64,000 nucleotides of DNA from Osedax fenrisi (taxonomy: Eukaryota; Annelida; Polychaeta; Sabellida; Siboglinidae), in assembly GCA_964019155.1 (NCBI GenBank), contig OZ025243.1, positions 28,016,444-28,080,443 of the forward strand, written 5' to 3'. Of the stretch, positions 1 to 14,099 are shown one piece after another. Made by a program: the position numbers and the translations under genes. Below the pieces are notes generated by a model, which saw only the letters and a program-made list of their open reading frames with translations, did no database searches and was not told the DNA's origin. Each line of letters starts with the position of its first letter. Within the stretch, counting starts at the first letter, position 1.

Positions 1-2244
1 TGATATCTAAACTTATAAATTATAGTTTATAAAATTAACTATTTTCCATTTGATACATTTTTTATAAATGCTAAAATTAGTAAAAAATAAAATCAATTAT
101 AATATGTAATATTGATTGAGGATATGTTATTTAGTATTTGTCAACAAATTACCTATAAAATCAGTTTATAAATAACATAAAAAGCATCTTTTATAGCACA
201 CCAATATAAATTAATTATTTATTTTATAATTTACCTATTTAATGTAAATTAATTTATAATGTATTATAAGTTTTATTTTCATAACTCATATATTCACCAT
301 TTAAACAATTTTAAAACTGGATTGTTTATATTTATTTATTATATATAGCAATTGGTATACATACTATATATAATTCTATAAATAATAAATATAATATTTA
401 AATATATATGACATACGATATATAGGATAAATAATTGATATATATATAGTATGAATAATAATAAATAAAATATTTGTATTATAAAATTGAAATATTGCCA
501 GTAAAATAATTTCTATAATATAATATCTTATACATTAAAGATAAATAATAATTCTTATATAACATATAATATATTATATAGATATGGAAACTTAAAATTA
601 TTACTTTATAATATTTATTTTAAATTAGCTAAATACATGTATAAAATTATTACTTTATATGTATTGATTGCATTTAAATTGTTTACATTTCATATAAGTC
701 AAAAAAATGATAAAACTGGTACATCTATCTACCTAATTTTGTCCTTGTTATTATTTTTCTTGTTATTTTTTTTCAGTTATTTTTTTTCCTGTTATTTTTT
801 TTCTAGATTCATATATATATATAAAAAAATAACAAGAAACAAATATTTGATTATTTATTTTATTAATTTTAAAGCATTTATTTATTTGTCCCCTGATATT
901 TATCCAATGATATTATTAGACTTTTTATACAATATATTATTTCCTTATTATACATTATGATAAGAACACGCTTTTAAAGGATCATTTAGTGATGTAATCC
1001 GGGTAAAATAAACCAAGTAACATAAAACCGAACAAACATAAAATATCAGTCCGTAAATATACATATATAAATAATAATATCATATATCGCAGACATTTTT
1101 ATTTTATTTTTTCAAAATTTAAATACAATGTGCTAAATTATTCTATTTAAAAAAAATATCCGAATTAGTTATTTCAGAAAACCTAATAATTTTTTATAAT
1201 TTTTTATAAATATTTGAAAATATACACAAATATAATAAAATTATTTTCGAAAATATTCCTAAAATAATTTGCAAATAATATGCAAAGTTTGTACATTTTT
1301 TGAAAATAAAACAGTAAGTTTGCAAATCCTATATTAATATTAATTAAAATATAGTATTAAACTTAATTACATTTTAAAATATAATTTGTATTGAAGATAA
1401 ATGTTTACATTTTTTAAAATTTCTATTTTCTATTATTTATGATTAACTAAATTGATTATAATTTATGTAAATTGATATACATATATAATATAGTTAAAGT
1501 CCATATTAAGGGTTGTATATCTTCTATTCAATACAAAATAACTGCGATTAATAAACCACTGTTTATTTAGTCAAAATTATTACTTTGAATCATTCAATGG
1601 AGGACAAATATATTTATTTAATTTATTCCTAGCTTATATATATAATTTAAAATATATAACCGTATATTTTATTTTTATTATATTCTCTAGATCATTTATT
1701 TTTGATTTGGAAATGTTTTGACTGTTTACTAAATATTTATTAAATATTGAAAATGATGTGCCAAGTTTGCAAATTATTTTTCAAACAAATTTATGAAATA
1801 TCTGACAATTATTTGCGTTTATACAGTACTACTAAAGCCCTTTGTTAGTACTGTATAGTACTATATATAATATGTAGCTCTAGTTACATCATACATTATG
1901 GTCAGTAATACTTACTCAGTGTTAACATAGTAAGTCAAGCGATGATGCTAGTATATCATTTGTCTATGATATATTTATAGTGTAAGCTTTCATTTATGAG
2001 TTTAAGTGGAGATCCGTTATCTTATAGTTGTATTTGTAGTCATTTCTAGTAGAACACAGTTAGAAATAAAGGTTTTTTAAACTAAAATAAAGAGTTCACT
2101 GGATTACTTTGTACTTGAACCTTTTTGGGGTTCTTTGGACAAACATAAACCAAAGAACCCTTTCTGAATATTATTTATTTCATTGGAATTGTAAATATAT
2201 AAGAACCCTTTTATCAGTTGGAATTATATATATATATAAGAATA
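1..2244. other. AT-rich intergenic DNA, nothing recognised
   Basis: Very AT-rich sequence without coding signals. The 107-residue open frame at 637-960 is low-complexity Phe/Ile/Tyr-rich and I do not believe it. A perfect inverted repeat (GGGTTCTTTGG / CCAAAGAACCC, around 2128-2162, 11-base spacer) is the only structure seen in and just before the next feature. Confidence 0.5.
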
Positions 2245-2246
2245 TA

Positions 2247-2480
2247 GGGGAGAGTAATCGAATAACGACACCCTAACAATAAATCGCCATAACTTTATTA
2301 TTTCTCAATTAAATATTTCCACATTTTATTTATAAGTATTAAGTAGGTATAATAGATATAATAGCTATTTATATAATATACATATAATAGCTATTTTAAA
2401 ATTTAATTTAGTTAGATTAACTCTGAGATAACAGGAGTATCGATATTACGTGCAATTAGGGTGTCGGTATTATGAAAATG
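2247..2480. mobile_element. Remnant of a GGGGAAAGT-type inverted-repeat element
   Basis: It starts TA/GGGGAGAGTAATCG and carries ACGACACCCTAA, then GGGTGTCGGTATT near 2459. It resembles the ends of the related elements at 6655-7587, 9127-12269 and 20113-21068. The right end is not clear. Confidence 0.45.
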
Positions 2481-4061
2481 TATATTGCTTAAGTACAATT
2501 TAATAACTTTGTAACAAATTATGAAAAATAAAAAATCTTTTCGGCACATTGTAAATATAATTAGATATATAAGATTTATTTTAAATATTTAAAATACTTA
2601 CATAGTAATTAAATTGCATACACAATACACGACAGCAGTACCCATGGCCGATTCAAGAGGGGGATCGGGCAATTACCCGGGCCCAATATATTGAGGACCA
2701 TTGAATTATTTGGAGAAAAAAAAATGTTCTAAAAATTATCTTTCTTACATATATTTTATAAAGTTTTTATCATTCTATTTTCGTATATATTATTAATTAT
2801 AATTAAAAAAATAAAAATAATATAATAAAGTAATTAATTAAGTATATGTCATTTGCGTGGATGTGAAAAGATAATTCAACACACTTTTCTACCCCGACAT
2901 GAATACGTTGGAGATCATGCTAATGGTGATAACTTTACTACCTCACACATATCTAGGATTGTAAGATAAAATAGTATGTAATAAATTGATAAATAATTTA
3001 TCGATAAACTAGAAAGCGATACCTACTAGGGACTACTAGGGGAAAAACGTAGGAACTTACTAAGTACCTACTAAGGAAGTCTACATACCACTGTAAATTA
3101 TGAACAAATTATGTATACATTGTTTTATTAACATGTAATATCATTCAGATATATGTTAACTATGACTTCTGAAATTTGTAAAGGATTATATTTATTATAA
3201 ATAAATAAAATATGATATTCTATATGGATGCCTAATAGTAATTAAACCTATTTGTATTTTCAAAATATTTAATTATCCTATTTAGGATTTATATTTCTAT
3301 TTATTTTATCATATTCAGCGCACGTATTACAACATATTTATTTTTTCATAGTGTATATTTTATTATAATTTCTCTTGTGTATAGGGGAATTGTGTCTAAT
3401 ACGCTCAACTTTTTATGTTATCAAATAACATTTTTATTTATGATGAGAAATTAATGAAATTTTATCACGATTTAGATATTATAAACGTCAATAACATTAC
3501 AATTTTAATTTTTGTAATAATGTTATGTATCATCGAAAATATACCCGGCCCGTATTGCAAACAATGTTTGTAATACCAGGGCCTATAGGGCCAGGTGGTC
3601 TTAATATGGGCCGGGTAAAACATCTACTAGATGGTGAAATCAGTTTTCATTTTTATAATACAAAAATGTATAATTTCTGTGAAATTGATATCAACCCGAT
3701 CATCACAAAACTCTAACTTATCTCGAAAATTATTTTACCTACGTAATTACTTGGGTTATATAATCGAAGAAAAGAGTCATACCTATCTCGAATATTACAT
3801 AATCACTCGGGTAATATAATCTAAGAAATGATTCATACCTATCTCGAATATAACATAATCACTCGGGTTATATAATCGAGGCAATGAGTCACAAGTAAGA
3901 TGCCCGCGTTAATGTCGCGACGTGAACACAACGTAACACTTATGACATCATCTAGAACTACAATAGTATTATCAACACCTACACCCAGGATGTTAATAGT
4001 GCTAATTTATTCCTATATTAGTTATATGTATCAACAACACTTATCATATTAATGTATAAAC

Positions 4062-4107
<46 letters not shown>

Positions 4108-4278
4108 ATATATAATTTAAAAAATAAACAAAAATATGGAAGAAAAAATAGATACGAATTGATGATACCCAAATCGACACGGTAAACACACCAAATTAAC
4201 ATTGGGTTTACATTTAATAACAAATCTCTTTGGTTTATGCATGACGAACGATGTGTATAATATATTTGATATAAAACA

Positions 4279-4337
<59 letters not shown>

Positions 4338-4434
4338 ATAGGTACGTGTTTATATCACATTTTTAATATGAGATACGAATAGAAGACTATAGTCTAATAT
4401 ATAGTCTTCACTTGTATACAATCGTAGGTGTACA
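2481..4434. other. AT-rich stretch with small repeats
   Basis: Holds a G+C-rich patch at 2640-2700 resembling a transposon remnant. A 15-bp imperfect inverted repeat (ACCCGGCCC...GGGCCGGGT) lies at 3541-3617. About three diverged copies of a 56-65-bp tandem unit containing ATCTCGAATAT run over 3718-3890. (TA)n tracts lie near 4069-4103 and 4286-4335. No gene was seen. Confidence 0.5.
3718..3895. repeat. Short tandem array, about 3 diverged copies
   Basis: Units begin TATCTCGAA near 3719, 3784 and 3840. They share ATAATCACTCGGGT followed by TATAATC and GAGTCA. The period is 56-65 bp. Confidence 0.6.
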
Positions 4435-4442
4435 CTGTACAC

Positions 4443-5543
4443 TAGACCGGTTCGTACTAATTTTTTTTTCGCAATTTTAAAAACCTTCACATCTGTGATA
4501 ATTATGTATGCTATGATGAATAAGTGTTTAAAATTGTAGACCTATATCTTAAATATTGTTATGTCACGAGACCTTTTTATTTTAACATTGAATACTTACA
4601 AAAGTTAATATGGGAGATATATAGAAATAAGTTTTATTCAATTTGTATAAAATTGGATGATTTTTTTTAAGCCAACTATGGATATATCCTAGAAACATAT
4701 ATAACAAGTAGTATTAACAGTACCAAATATTTTTCATAATAATCTAGATGCCCAAATTTTATAAAATAATTGTAGTCAAAAAAAATATCTAAAAATCGTA
4801 TAATTTAATATAAATAAATTATTACAATTTAATTTAAAAAATTAAAATATATAATTTATAGATAATAATAATAGAATTCAAATTAATTATTAAAAAATTA
4901 AAAATTATTTTTAGAAAAAAAATTAACATCATTTTTAAATTTTTTTGGATTTTTATTTGAAATATGAAATACAAAAATAAGTTTACATATTTTTTAATTT
5001 TTTTAATTTTATTTGTATAAAGGACATTTATATCTAACTTATATCCACAATTCAATACAATCTGATCACTCAAATTTATGTAAAGTATAATTATATATAT
5101 TAATTTTAAAAAATTAATTATTTTTTTGAATTATTTTGAAATAAATACTTTGTAAAATGGTGTATTTTCTCGAGTTTTAGGAGACATTAATATTGGTAAT
5201 TTGTAGATATAAAAATGAAATATAGATATTATATTAATAATAAATATAAATAATGGCATATATTATATTAATTCATTAAATATAATACAAATACATAATT
5301 AATTTTAAATATTAATTTAAATATTTGTAAACATCAAAGATAATAAGATGGTGTCATTACTATTATACATAGAATATTATACATTTTATCTTAAAATAAT
5401 AATTTATATTTCAAACTTTAAATGCTTCGTGACCAAAGGTAACTATTTTTTTATAAAAATTGTTAATACATATTATACTAAAATATAGATATGTATTATA
5501 TTTTACCTGAAGGATTAAAAATTGAATCGAACGAACCGGTCTA
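4443..5543. mobile_element. Non-autonomous DNA transposon, TAGACCGG family, copy 1
   Basis: A 1,101-bp element with terminal inverted repeat TAGACCGGTTCGT, flanked by a perfect 8-bp target duplication CTGTACAC (4435-4442 and 5544-5551). It is nearly identical to 29741-30839. The interior is AT-rich with no transposase. The 8-bp duplication suggests a hAT- or P-like transposase supplied in trans. Confidence 0.85.
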
Positions 5544-5750
5544 CTGTACACTGTACAGTGTACACTGTACAGTGTATACTGTACCGTGTACAGTGTGCAT
5601 TACACTATTCATATCAATTAACAATATTTATATTAATATTACACTATAAATATACGGTATACCGTTAATTTATGAATAGTGTAATGTACAATGTACAATG
5701 TACATTGTACATTGTACAATGTACATTGTATATTGTACATTGTACAAGTG
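5544..5750. repeat. GTAC-palindrome-rich low-complexity patches
   Basis: Runs built of GTACA(C/G)TGTAC at 5544-5600 and GTACAATGTACATT-like words at 5684-5750, all self-complementary. Similar patches occur at 20040-20104 and 60940-61230. Confidence 0.7.
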
Positions 5751-6596
5751 TGTACGATAGTGACAATATATATATATATATATGACCTTAGGCCTATATG
5801 CTATATATAGCATGTTTCCACGACACATGTGTGCCATGCAAATTGTGCATCGTGCATGATTAATCGTGCATTTCACACGAAGGCTAACAATAATACCACG
5901 GGTGTACGATACACTGACGTATTAGATATATTGGACGATTCCATTACACATATACGAAGTTAAGGGGTGTTATATTATAATGATATACAATATAATATTT
6001 ATTAGCAGGCCTTATTATCAAACCAATAAGATTATATAGTCATATATCTATAATAAAGAATCGTATCCGAATTATAAATACATTACTTTTATAATATCAT
6101 AAAACTTATTATAAAAGTAGTAACATATTATGTTATATACTTTTTATATTAACATGGATATGAAAGGTTGTAATTTATAAATATTATGGCAGATTTAGCT
6201 AAATATAAACTTATAATATAATCAGTTGTATTGAGAAATGTTAGATTGTAAATTTGATTTAAATTATTATATTTTTATTTGAAACTATACTTTATTAATA
6301 TTATAATTCAATTATTTAAATTGAATTTACGTAGCCTATAGGCTATAGCCTATAGGATATATCGAGTGTGTAGAAATGCTGTTGTGTTGCGTAATCGTGC
6401 TGCTGTATTACGTAATAGTCACGTGTTATGTAATAGGCATATTATGTGTGCACTCTGCGCATGTTTAGTAACAAACGTATATACATACTACTCTACTTTG
6501 ATAACTATACTTTATTACATTATATATTATATGTTGTATACATGTTATATATATATATATAAATATTTATATATATATACATTTATATTGTTATTT

Positions 6597-6654
6597 TGGT
6601 GGAGTCCTTTCATCCCATCCAGGAACATATATGAAGTTTTCACTTATATCCATA
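6597..6654 (-). mobile_element. tRNA-derived SINE, 3' fragment
   Basis: GGTGGAGTCCTTTCATCCCA followed by CAGGAAC and AAGTTTTCACTTATA is the reverse complement of the 3' end of the SINEs at 25088-25372 and 41497-41790. The rest of the SINE is missing, cut by the adjacent element at 6655. Confidence 0.8.
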
Positions 6655-7589
6655 TAGGGGATATTATTTGTAATAACTTATTCAATATTAAATATATTTA
6701 TTTGAAATTTTGTAATTAGGGTAATACTATGGCAATGGATGCTGTGGCTATTTTAAATTTTTGATATAACTATATTTACAATAATAAACAGGGGGGGTCG
6801 GTAATCGGATACATGTACCTAATACCGACCCCTTCTCCTATTACCGACCCCCTTAAATAATCGTGATATAAATAAGTGTAGTATTATAATATCCAATAAA
6901 AATAGTAGATATACATAACTATAATTAATTATAACATTCACGCAATTTATTTTGTATTGAATTTATGTTTTAATAGTAATATTAAATTTAAATTTAAACT
7001 GTATAGTAATTATATTAAATAGTGTATATTATTATTTAATATTTATTTATTAATCAGTATATATATAATCAACCTGAATCATGAATCCTAAATCTATATC
7101 AATGATACACAAACAACTTATGACATATTTTAAAGTAAAATACGGATCTATTTTGATTGGATATTAATCACATGGGGTCTATATTAGGGTAATTTAGGGG
7201 GTCGGTAATAGGAAAATAATATGGGTTGCTATAATTAAGATATCTTGGTTAATAGTTATTCAAATTAAATTATTTTTATAAAAGTTATAAACATTTTATT
7301 GATCTACAATAATATGCTCAGTATTAAATTTTCTTTTAAATAATAAAGTATTTACAATGATTTAAAAAAAGTTATTATTCAAATATTTAAAAAGTAAAAA
7401 CAGAATATTACATTTTATCAAATAACAAATGTAGGATTAAATAATTTTTTAAACAAAATACTTATTCATATTTATCATTAAATTACTAAAAGTTCGTGTA
7501 TATATTATTTTTTGATATCTCTTATAGTTACTGAGATACCACAGGGGGTCGGTATTAGGAGGGGGTCGGTAATCGGGGACTTTCCCCTA
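6655..7589. mobile_element. GGGGAAAGT / GTCGGTAAT element (family A), copy 2
   Basis: Matches 20113-21068 over most of its length, including internal clusters of GGGGGTCGGTAAT in both orientations. It ends GGACTTTCCCC/TA at 7587. The left terminus is shortened: after TAGGGG it jumps to ATTATTTGTAATAA. No coding capacity was seen, so it is non-autonomous. Confidence 0.8.
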
Positions 7590-7599
7590 TAGCTATAAT

Positions 7600-7876
7600 G
7601 TTCCTTTATATCGATACATTTATATATTCTTGAGAAGGTTAAGTTGAATGTTTTTTTAATAAATTTAAAAATGTAATACAAAAATCAGTTTAATGGATAT
7701 ATCAGCACTATTTTGAAAAAAAATTAAAAAAATACTTATTTAGACTATTTATATAATTATGAATATTTTAATTTATTCATAATTGTATTCATTAAACATT
7801 TTTATGTAGGATTTATGGTTTCTGAGATACCGAGAATGTCCGTTTCGGTTAATGTCCGTATTCGGCTACTTTCCCC
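7600..7876. mobile_element. GTCCGTATT element (family B), one end
   Basis: The right-hand 270 bp of a second family, ending GTCCGTATTCGGCTACTTTC then CCC/TA. It is the reverse complement of sequence at 9127-9400 and 41222-41400, sharing GGATTTATGGTTTCTGAGAT. It lies directly after family A copy 2. Confidence 0.7.
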
Positions 7877-7877
7877 T

Positions 7878-8660
7878 AGATTACTTACCTAATTACTATA
7901 TTGTTTTAAGATCTCCATATATATAGATATATGTATACATAAAAGCGGTCGTCAATCTTTGATGGTAAATTATGGGATTTCCGCAATAGGTTAGTGTTTA
8001 GTGATTTATTAAATGATTAGATGTATTTAATATATCTGATATATATTGGTATATACTTCCATGTTTAGGGGTCTGATATATATATATATATATCTATACT
8101 TTAGCTAAATGCAATAATGTTTCTATACAAATATAATGTATTATATTATATAAATAGTAAGATTATTACCTATATATTTTGTTATATCTATAATAATAAT
8201 GCACTCCTTAATTAATACATATTATTATTACAGATCGAACTATGTATCATTAGTGTTTATAACAATGTATTGATTACTAGGTTACCCTATAATCATCTAT
8301 TAATAGTGCCACCTACGTATAATATATTCGATTATTAATGACAAATAATGACGTATTCGGTTTCAATGCAACTATTTATATTATTTATAATTACCGGTAT
8401 ACTGTTACCGCATATTACGTAAGTATTATTCTAATTATATATATCTGAATATACAAATATCTAAAGTATTTTTTTATCCTTAACTTTAGTATCAAAGTTA
8501 TATAATCTTATATTTCGGTGTAAATATTTCCTATAATAATCGTACAAATATATAAACAATATTACCATATATAGGTGTATACACGAAATCTATCGAATCT
8601 GCTCTAATCTGGAAGTAGTTTTTATAATTAATAGAAAATCTAAGTTCACACATTTATATG

Positions 8661-8725
<65 letters not shown>

Positions 8726-9126
8726 TACATTTTGCAATATAAATGATGACCCTAATTTTCAATATTCCCAATACTACAAATTGTAATTATTTGTATTTAA
8801 AATTAAAAATATTTAAATGTAATGATATTATTAGTGTATGTAATATGTATGCAAAATATAAGCTTACATCATATTTCAATTTATATTTACATCCTAATAT
8901 TGTTACATAAAATAGTTTATAGTTTCAGGTCCATCAATAGTGTTAACCTAGTCTTGCTAAATTTAAATTTACAATTGTATAGCATATTATGGTCCTAACA
9001 TATATTGTATACATATCCTATAGGATAATTTATCGAGTATACACGAATACTATAGTATTAAAAATGAACGTAATACGAATATATGCTAAAGCACGTATTT
9101 CCTGTAGAATATACCGTTTAACTGTA
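7878..9126. other. AT-rich stretch, nothing recognised
   Basis: Contains a (TA)n tract near 8664-8720. No gene, RNA or clear transposon was seen. Confidence 0.5.
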
Positions 9127-9527
9127 AGGGAAAGTAACCTAATACGGACAGTACCAGAATACGGACACTCTCGGTAACTCAGAAACAATAAATCCTACAA
9201 AAAAAATTTAATAAATAAAATATTCATAATTATATAAATAGTCTAAATAATTATTTTTTAAAATTTTTAATTATTCAAAATAGAGCTGTATACATCTAAT
9301 AAACTGATTTTTTTATTACGTTTTTAAATGTATGCAAAACAATGTCAACTTAAAACCTTATCAAGAATATACAAATGTATCGATATAAAATATAACAATA
9401 TATTATTAAAATCCAAAGCATTCTAAAAATTATATAAATAATTTCTATATTTGTTATCAAATATTTATTAAGTTATAAGCTTATATCAATAGGTCACATA
9501 AGTTCCTAATATGGACACTCTATAGAA

Positions 9528-11731
9528 CAGGGGTTCTTAAACTATGGGTCATGATCCAACAAAGGGTCATGGGGGTTTTTCAAAGGGTCATTGGGATTTT
9601 TATTAACAATATTAAATTCAAAAAAAGAAGATTTATCCGAAATTCCGTGTAAATTGTAAATCTCAATTATTATTATTGGTGAAAAATTACATTCTCAATA
9701 TTAAAAAAAATATTTGTAGGATCAAGTCAGCTATTCGATGAGTTAAATGTTCTTGCGAGCCAAAACAAGTAGCAATTATAAATATACTTAGATGTCAAAA
9801 AGATCTTACCATGAAAGTGTTATGAAGTTTGGGTTCATATCGATTGTAAATAATGGTACTACTGTTTTACCACAGTGTGTTATTTGCAAGAAAACATTAG
9901 AAAATGAGAGTATTAAATTATACTGTATTAGAGAAAGTATTAATTAGAAACCCAGCAAAATAAAACTATATTTTTCGAAAGTACATCCCGTGTTTATTAA
10001 TAAAGATATAGAGTTTTTCAAGTGTAAATTATCTCAACTTAAACGATCACGTTTGGATAGTGATTCAAGTGTAATGTTTCAATCAAGTAACATTACAAGA
10101 GAATCCTATGAAACAACGCTTCTTATTGCCAAGCAAAAAACAACATACACAATAGGAGAAACTTTAGTGAAACCCTGTATAATTAAAGCTGTCAAATTGC
10201 TCTTGGAACAGAAATCAATAGACAAATTGAGTCAGATTAGTGTATCCAATGATACAATTCAAAATAGAATTGATGAAATATCTTAAGACATTAAATTACA
10301 AGAAATAAAAACATCAGAAACTCGCGTTATTTTTCTTTACAACTCGATGAATCTACATATATTTCTCACATCTCACAGTTATTAGTATATGTACCGTACA
10401 ATATAATATCATAATGTATATCATAATGTACGATACATTCGTGATAGCAAAGATGAAGAAGAATTTTTATTTTGTAAGCCTTTAAAAACTACGACAAAGT
10501 CTATTGATGTAATGAACATATTTTAGAATTTAAAAAAAAAGAAGAACTCTCTTGGTTAACATTAACTGGTGCATTCACAGATGAAGATACAGCAATGCTA
10601 GTATCAAAATCAGGATTTGCTACTTTAGTAAAAAAAAAATAAGAATCCAGATATCACAACTATACATTGCATGATTCATCGAGGAGCTTGAGCGTCGAAA
10701 ACTCTTCTTATTAATATGAAATCGATTTTACAAACACATAAAAATGGTTACTTTTATTTTTAAAAGTGCACTTAATACATGTGTTTTTCGGCTTGTATGT
10801 CAATAGTTGAATTATACTCACGAGTACCTTATTTATTATACGGCTGTTAGATGGTTGTCGAAAGGTAATATTATAGCACATGTATTTGAGCTCATGGATG
10901 AATTGAACATATATTTTAAATCTCAAGGTAACATTTATTTAACGAGATTACCGATAATTTTAAAGAAAACGTAGCTTACCTCGCAGATATATTCGAATAA
11001 GTGAATCTTCTTAATCACCAACTTCAAGGTATAGATACAACTATAATAATACATAGAGATTGCGTAAAAACGTTTATGGATAAATTAAAACTATATATCA
11101 GGAAAATAGAAAATAGAAAAATATCATGTTTTCCAAGATTAGCACAAATTATTCATGATAGTAATATATCGGAGAATCTCAATAATGCAATTGTAGCTCA
11201 TCTCAAATGTGTATACAGTGAATTTTAAAGTTATATCCCAGAAATAAATACAGAAAGTATACAAATGAGACTAGCAAGAAATCCATTTATTATAATTGTG
11301 GATGATATTACTGAGGAAATGGAAAACGAATTTCTTAATTTAGTAAATAATACATCCATGAAAGATTTATTCAAACAAGAAGAAAACATATCAGATTTCT
11401 GGGCAGCGATATCATAACAATATCTTAAAACAGGCCTATTTGAGAGTACTTTTGCCATTTTCATCAACGTATTTATGCGAAAAAGTATTTTCTACATTAT
11501 TGAATTTAAATTAAAAGCTAGAAATAAACGTGAAACAGAAAGAGACATGAGATTCTCTTTAGAGCAAGACTTTGACGAATATTTCAGATTTAGTGTCTAA
11601 GAAACAAATTCACAAATCATATTAATAAATATTTTAAGAAAATCTGTTTTTTATTTTCAAAATAATGTTGGGTAATAGTAACATTTTATTTCATGAAAAG
11701 GGTCAAGACAACAAAAGTTTAAGAACCCTTG
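9528..11731 (+). mobile_element. hAT transposon, ZBED5/GTF2IRD2-like, decayed
   Basis: Terminal inverted repeats CAGGGGTTCTTAAAC and GTTTAAGAACCCTTG are flanked by 8-bp target duplications CTATAGAA and CTATAGAG. Both the terminal words and the 8-bp duplication are typical of hAT elements. It contains the transposase remnant at 9792-11600. Confidence 0.9.
9792..11600 (+). pseudogene. hAT transposase, ZBED5-like, multiple stops
   Basis: It starts MSKRSYHESVMKFGFI and has a BED-type finger start (QCVICKKTL...). Then come KVHPVFINKDIEFFKCKLSQ, RESYETTLLIAKQKTTYTIG, ENVAYLADIFE, LQGIDTTI, MRLARNPF and a dimerisation region ending RNKRETERDMRFSLEQDF, read through several stops and frame changes. 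This order is that of the ZBED5/GTF2IRD2 group. Open blocks are 9990-10286 and 11001-11228. It cannot encode an active enzyme. Confidence 0.85.
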
Positions 11732-12269
11732 CTATAGAGTGTATATATAGAGGTATTAATACTGACAACCTATAACCAATCAGCGCGCAGCGTATGAACT
11801 ATTCTGATTTTCATAAAAATATCGTGCGTTATAATAATAATACTACCAATAAAGCTAATTCTAAAATTTATATTATTTAGATACTTTAATTGTATTATTA
11901 ATTAAAAATAATAAAAATAAATAAATTATTAACTAATTAAATTAGAATACATTATTCATAAAATTAATTATAAATAATGTAATTACAATTTGTCTGATTG
12001 ATTTATCAATAATATATAGTTTATCTAGTGATATATAGGGTGTCCGTATTATAACACAGGGTGTCCGTATTAGGACATGGGATCCGATTACTCACACCCC
12101 GTTATCTATGGAATTAAAAGATTAAATAAAATTTTAAAATCACAATAATATCTATAATCATATAATATTAATATATTGTAATTTTTGAATACAAATAACG
12201 AGTCATACAATTTTAAAACAATGTATTGTTAAAGTGTCCGTATACCTAATATATTAAGTTACTTTCTCC

Positions 12270-13277
12270 TATCCATTTTTACTTTTAAAGTTTTACTATT
12301 TTAAAAAATACCTACTATATTTATAAGAAAATTTAATTAATTTAATATAGAAATATTTAAACTTTATTATTATATAAAATGTAGTCTTACATTTTCTATA
12401 CTATTTTATTAAATTTATTTTACTTTGAATTACCAATGCTGCATCAGTAGATGAACTCGATTTCTGTAGGCGATTTTAGAACATATTTATTTTCATGTTA
12501 ATTATTCTTGTTTATTAGCTCTATATTTATATTGAGAGTTATATTATTAAAGCTTCTATATTACTTTAAATTTAATATATATATATATATATATATTGTA
12601 TACAATATATATTCATTATTAAAATGCAACCGATATATATATATATATGTGTTTGTGAATTGCATGTTATATTATAATTAAAATAGCTAATATATTACAA
12701 TTCTTCTTGTTTATAATGCTTCTATATATTATATTATACATCAGTAGATATATCTTAATGGTATATTATCATGCGAATACACCCATTCACATTATTTGAT
12801 AAAAGGAGTATAGTACATTACCTAATAGTAAATGAAACCTCTTTTGCGAAATAGATTCTATATGAACGCCCGCAATTTCGCAATACTATATAAAGAATGT
12901 AGCTATTAAATAATAGTTTAGATTATTTACATACCATATAATGATATACGTATAGTTATTTAACTCAAACCTTATTTCACGCTTAATTATTACTATAACA
13001 GAGTTGGATATACGATGTACTATACATGGTAACTATATTGTAATATGTTAATAATATTATATATATATATATATAAATACATTATTCCATAGTAATGTTA
13101 TAAATATATTAAACCTACATTAGTTATATATATAATTATAAATCTACAAATAAATATGTTAGAAATATACATAGAATATACAATGAGTTATTACAAACTA
13201 TATGATGTTTACTTTGTTATAATATTATATAGATATATAATATAATATTTATATTATAATATATGTATATTATATTA

Positions 13278-13347
<70 letters not shown>

Positions 13348-14095
13348 TGTCACGGTCACATTTCCATCAGAGTAGCCATCCTTGTTCTAAGTATGTAGGT
13401 CCAACATAATCTACAGATCCTTTGATATATATATATATATATGCCATTATTTTTTTCATTCGCTAAAATGAAATCTTATGAATCCTTTTCCATCTTAAAT
13501 GTACTTCCCACCACGTACCTACTAAATATAATAATGTAACGACCTCTTCATTAGCCCTCTAATTTATGTATGATTTTCTTTATCACTATTATTCATACAT
13601 ATTATATTCACTATGACATATCTGCTAATTACTATATTTTTAAAATTCTATAAATCCTTATATAATATCGCAGTAAATAGTAAAAAAACGAAAACCAGAA
13701 TAAAAAGGAAATAATATTTTAAAAATACAAATAATTTAGATAATAAAAAATAGCTAATACTTTTAATAACCACTCGAACTGTTTTATAGACGGCAATGTA
13801 ACAGATTATTTAATATTTGATATTTTAATAATGATTCTTTTTATTGTTATACAACGTCTATTAATGGCAATTTAAATATAATATTAAGTTTAAACCCTAA
13901 ATATTGTAAGGAAAATCGCTAAATAAATGTTGATATAATTTTATGCCAATTGGCTTATTAATTGCAATATTAATATGCTTTTTTATTTTCACTTTTAAAT
14001 TTTATTTTGTATGCAATAACGGACTTAAGTGACTTAACTGACTTTATAATAAATACATTATACAACATAAATACATGTTATATTGTCTCAATTGA
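12270..14095. other. AT-rich stretch, nothing recognised
   Basis: Mostly AT-rich with (TA)n tracts (longest near 13271-13345). A signal-peptide exon for the receptor could lie here or further upstream, but I could not pick one out. Confidence 0.4.
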
Positions 14096-14099
14096 AATT

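Larger units (their letters stand above)
9127..12269. mobile_element. Family B inverted-repeat element, host of a nested hAT
   Basis: The left end GGGAAAGTAACCTAATACGG follows TA. A right end reading TTACTTTCTCC/TA lies near 12269, with GGGTGTCCGTATTA motifs at 12038-12080. Its interior is split by the hAT at 9528-11731. The right side also contains a second terminus-like sequence near 12085-12101, so the outer boundary is uncertain. Confidence 0.5.

Noticed and set aside
637..960. 107-residue open frame rich in Phe, Ile, Tyr
   Set aside because: Low-complexity AT-rich translation without motif, splice context or base composition of a gene.
4834..5073. 79-residue frame within the TAGACCGG element as a transposase
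   Set aside because: Lys/Ile/Phe-rich AT translation with no catalytic motif, and disrupted in the second copy.
6366..6719. 117-residue open frame
   Set aside because: Covers a (TA)n tract, a reverse SINE fragment and the start of a MITE; no protein features.
13360..13440. Signal-peptide exon for the receptor (reading HISIRVAILVLSM)
   Set aside because: Short, no convincing start codon and donor, and the phase could not be matched to exon 1.
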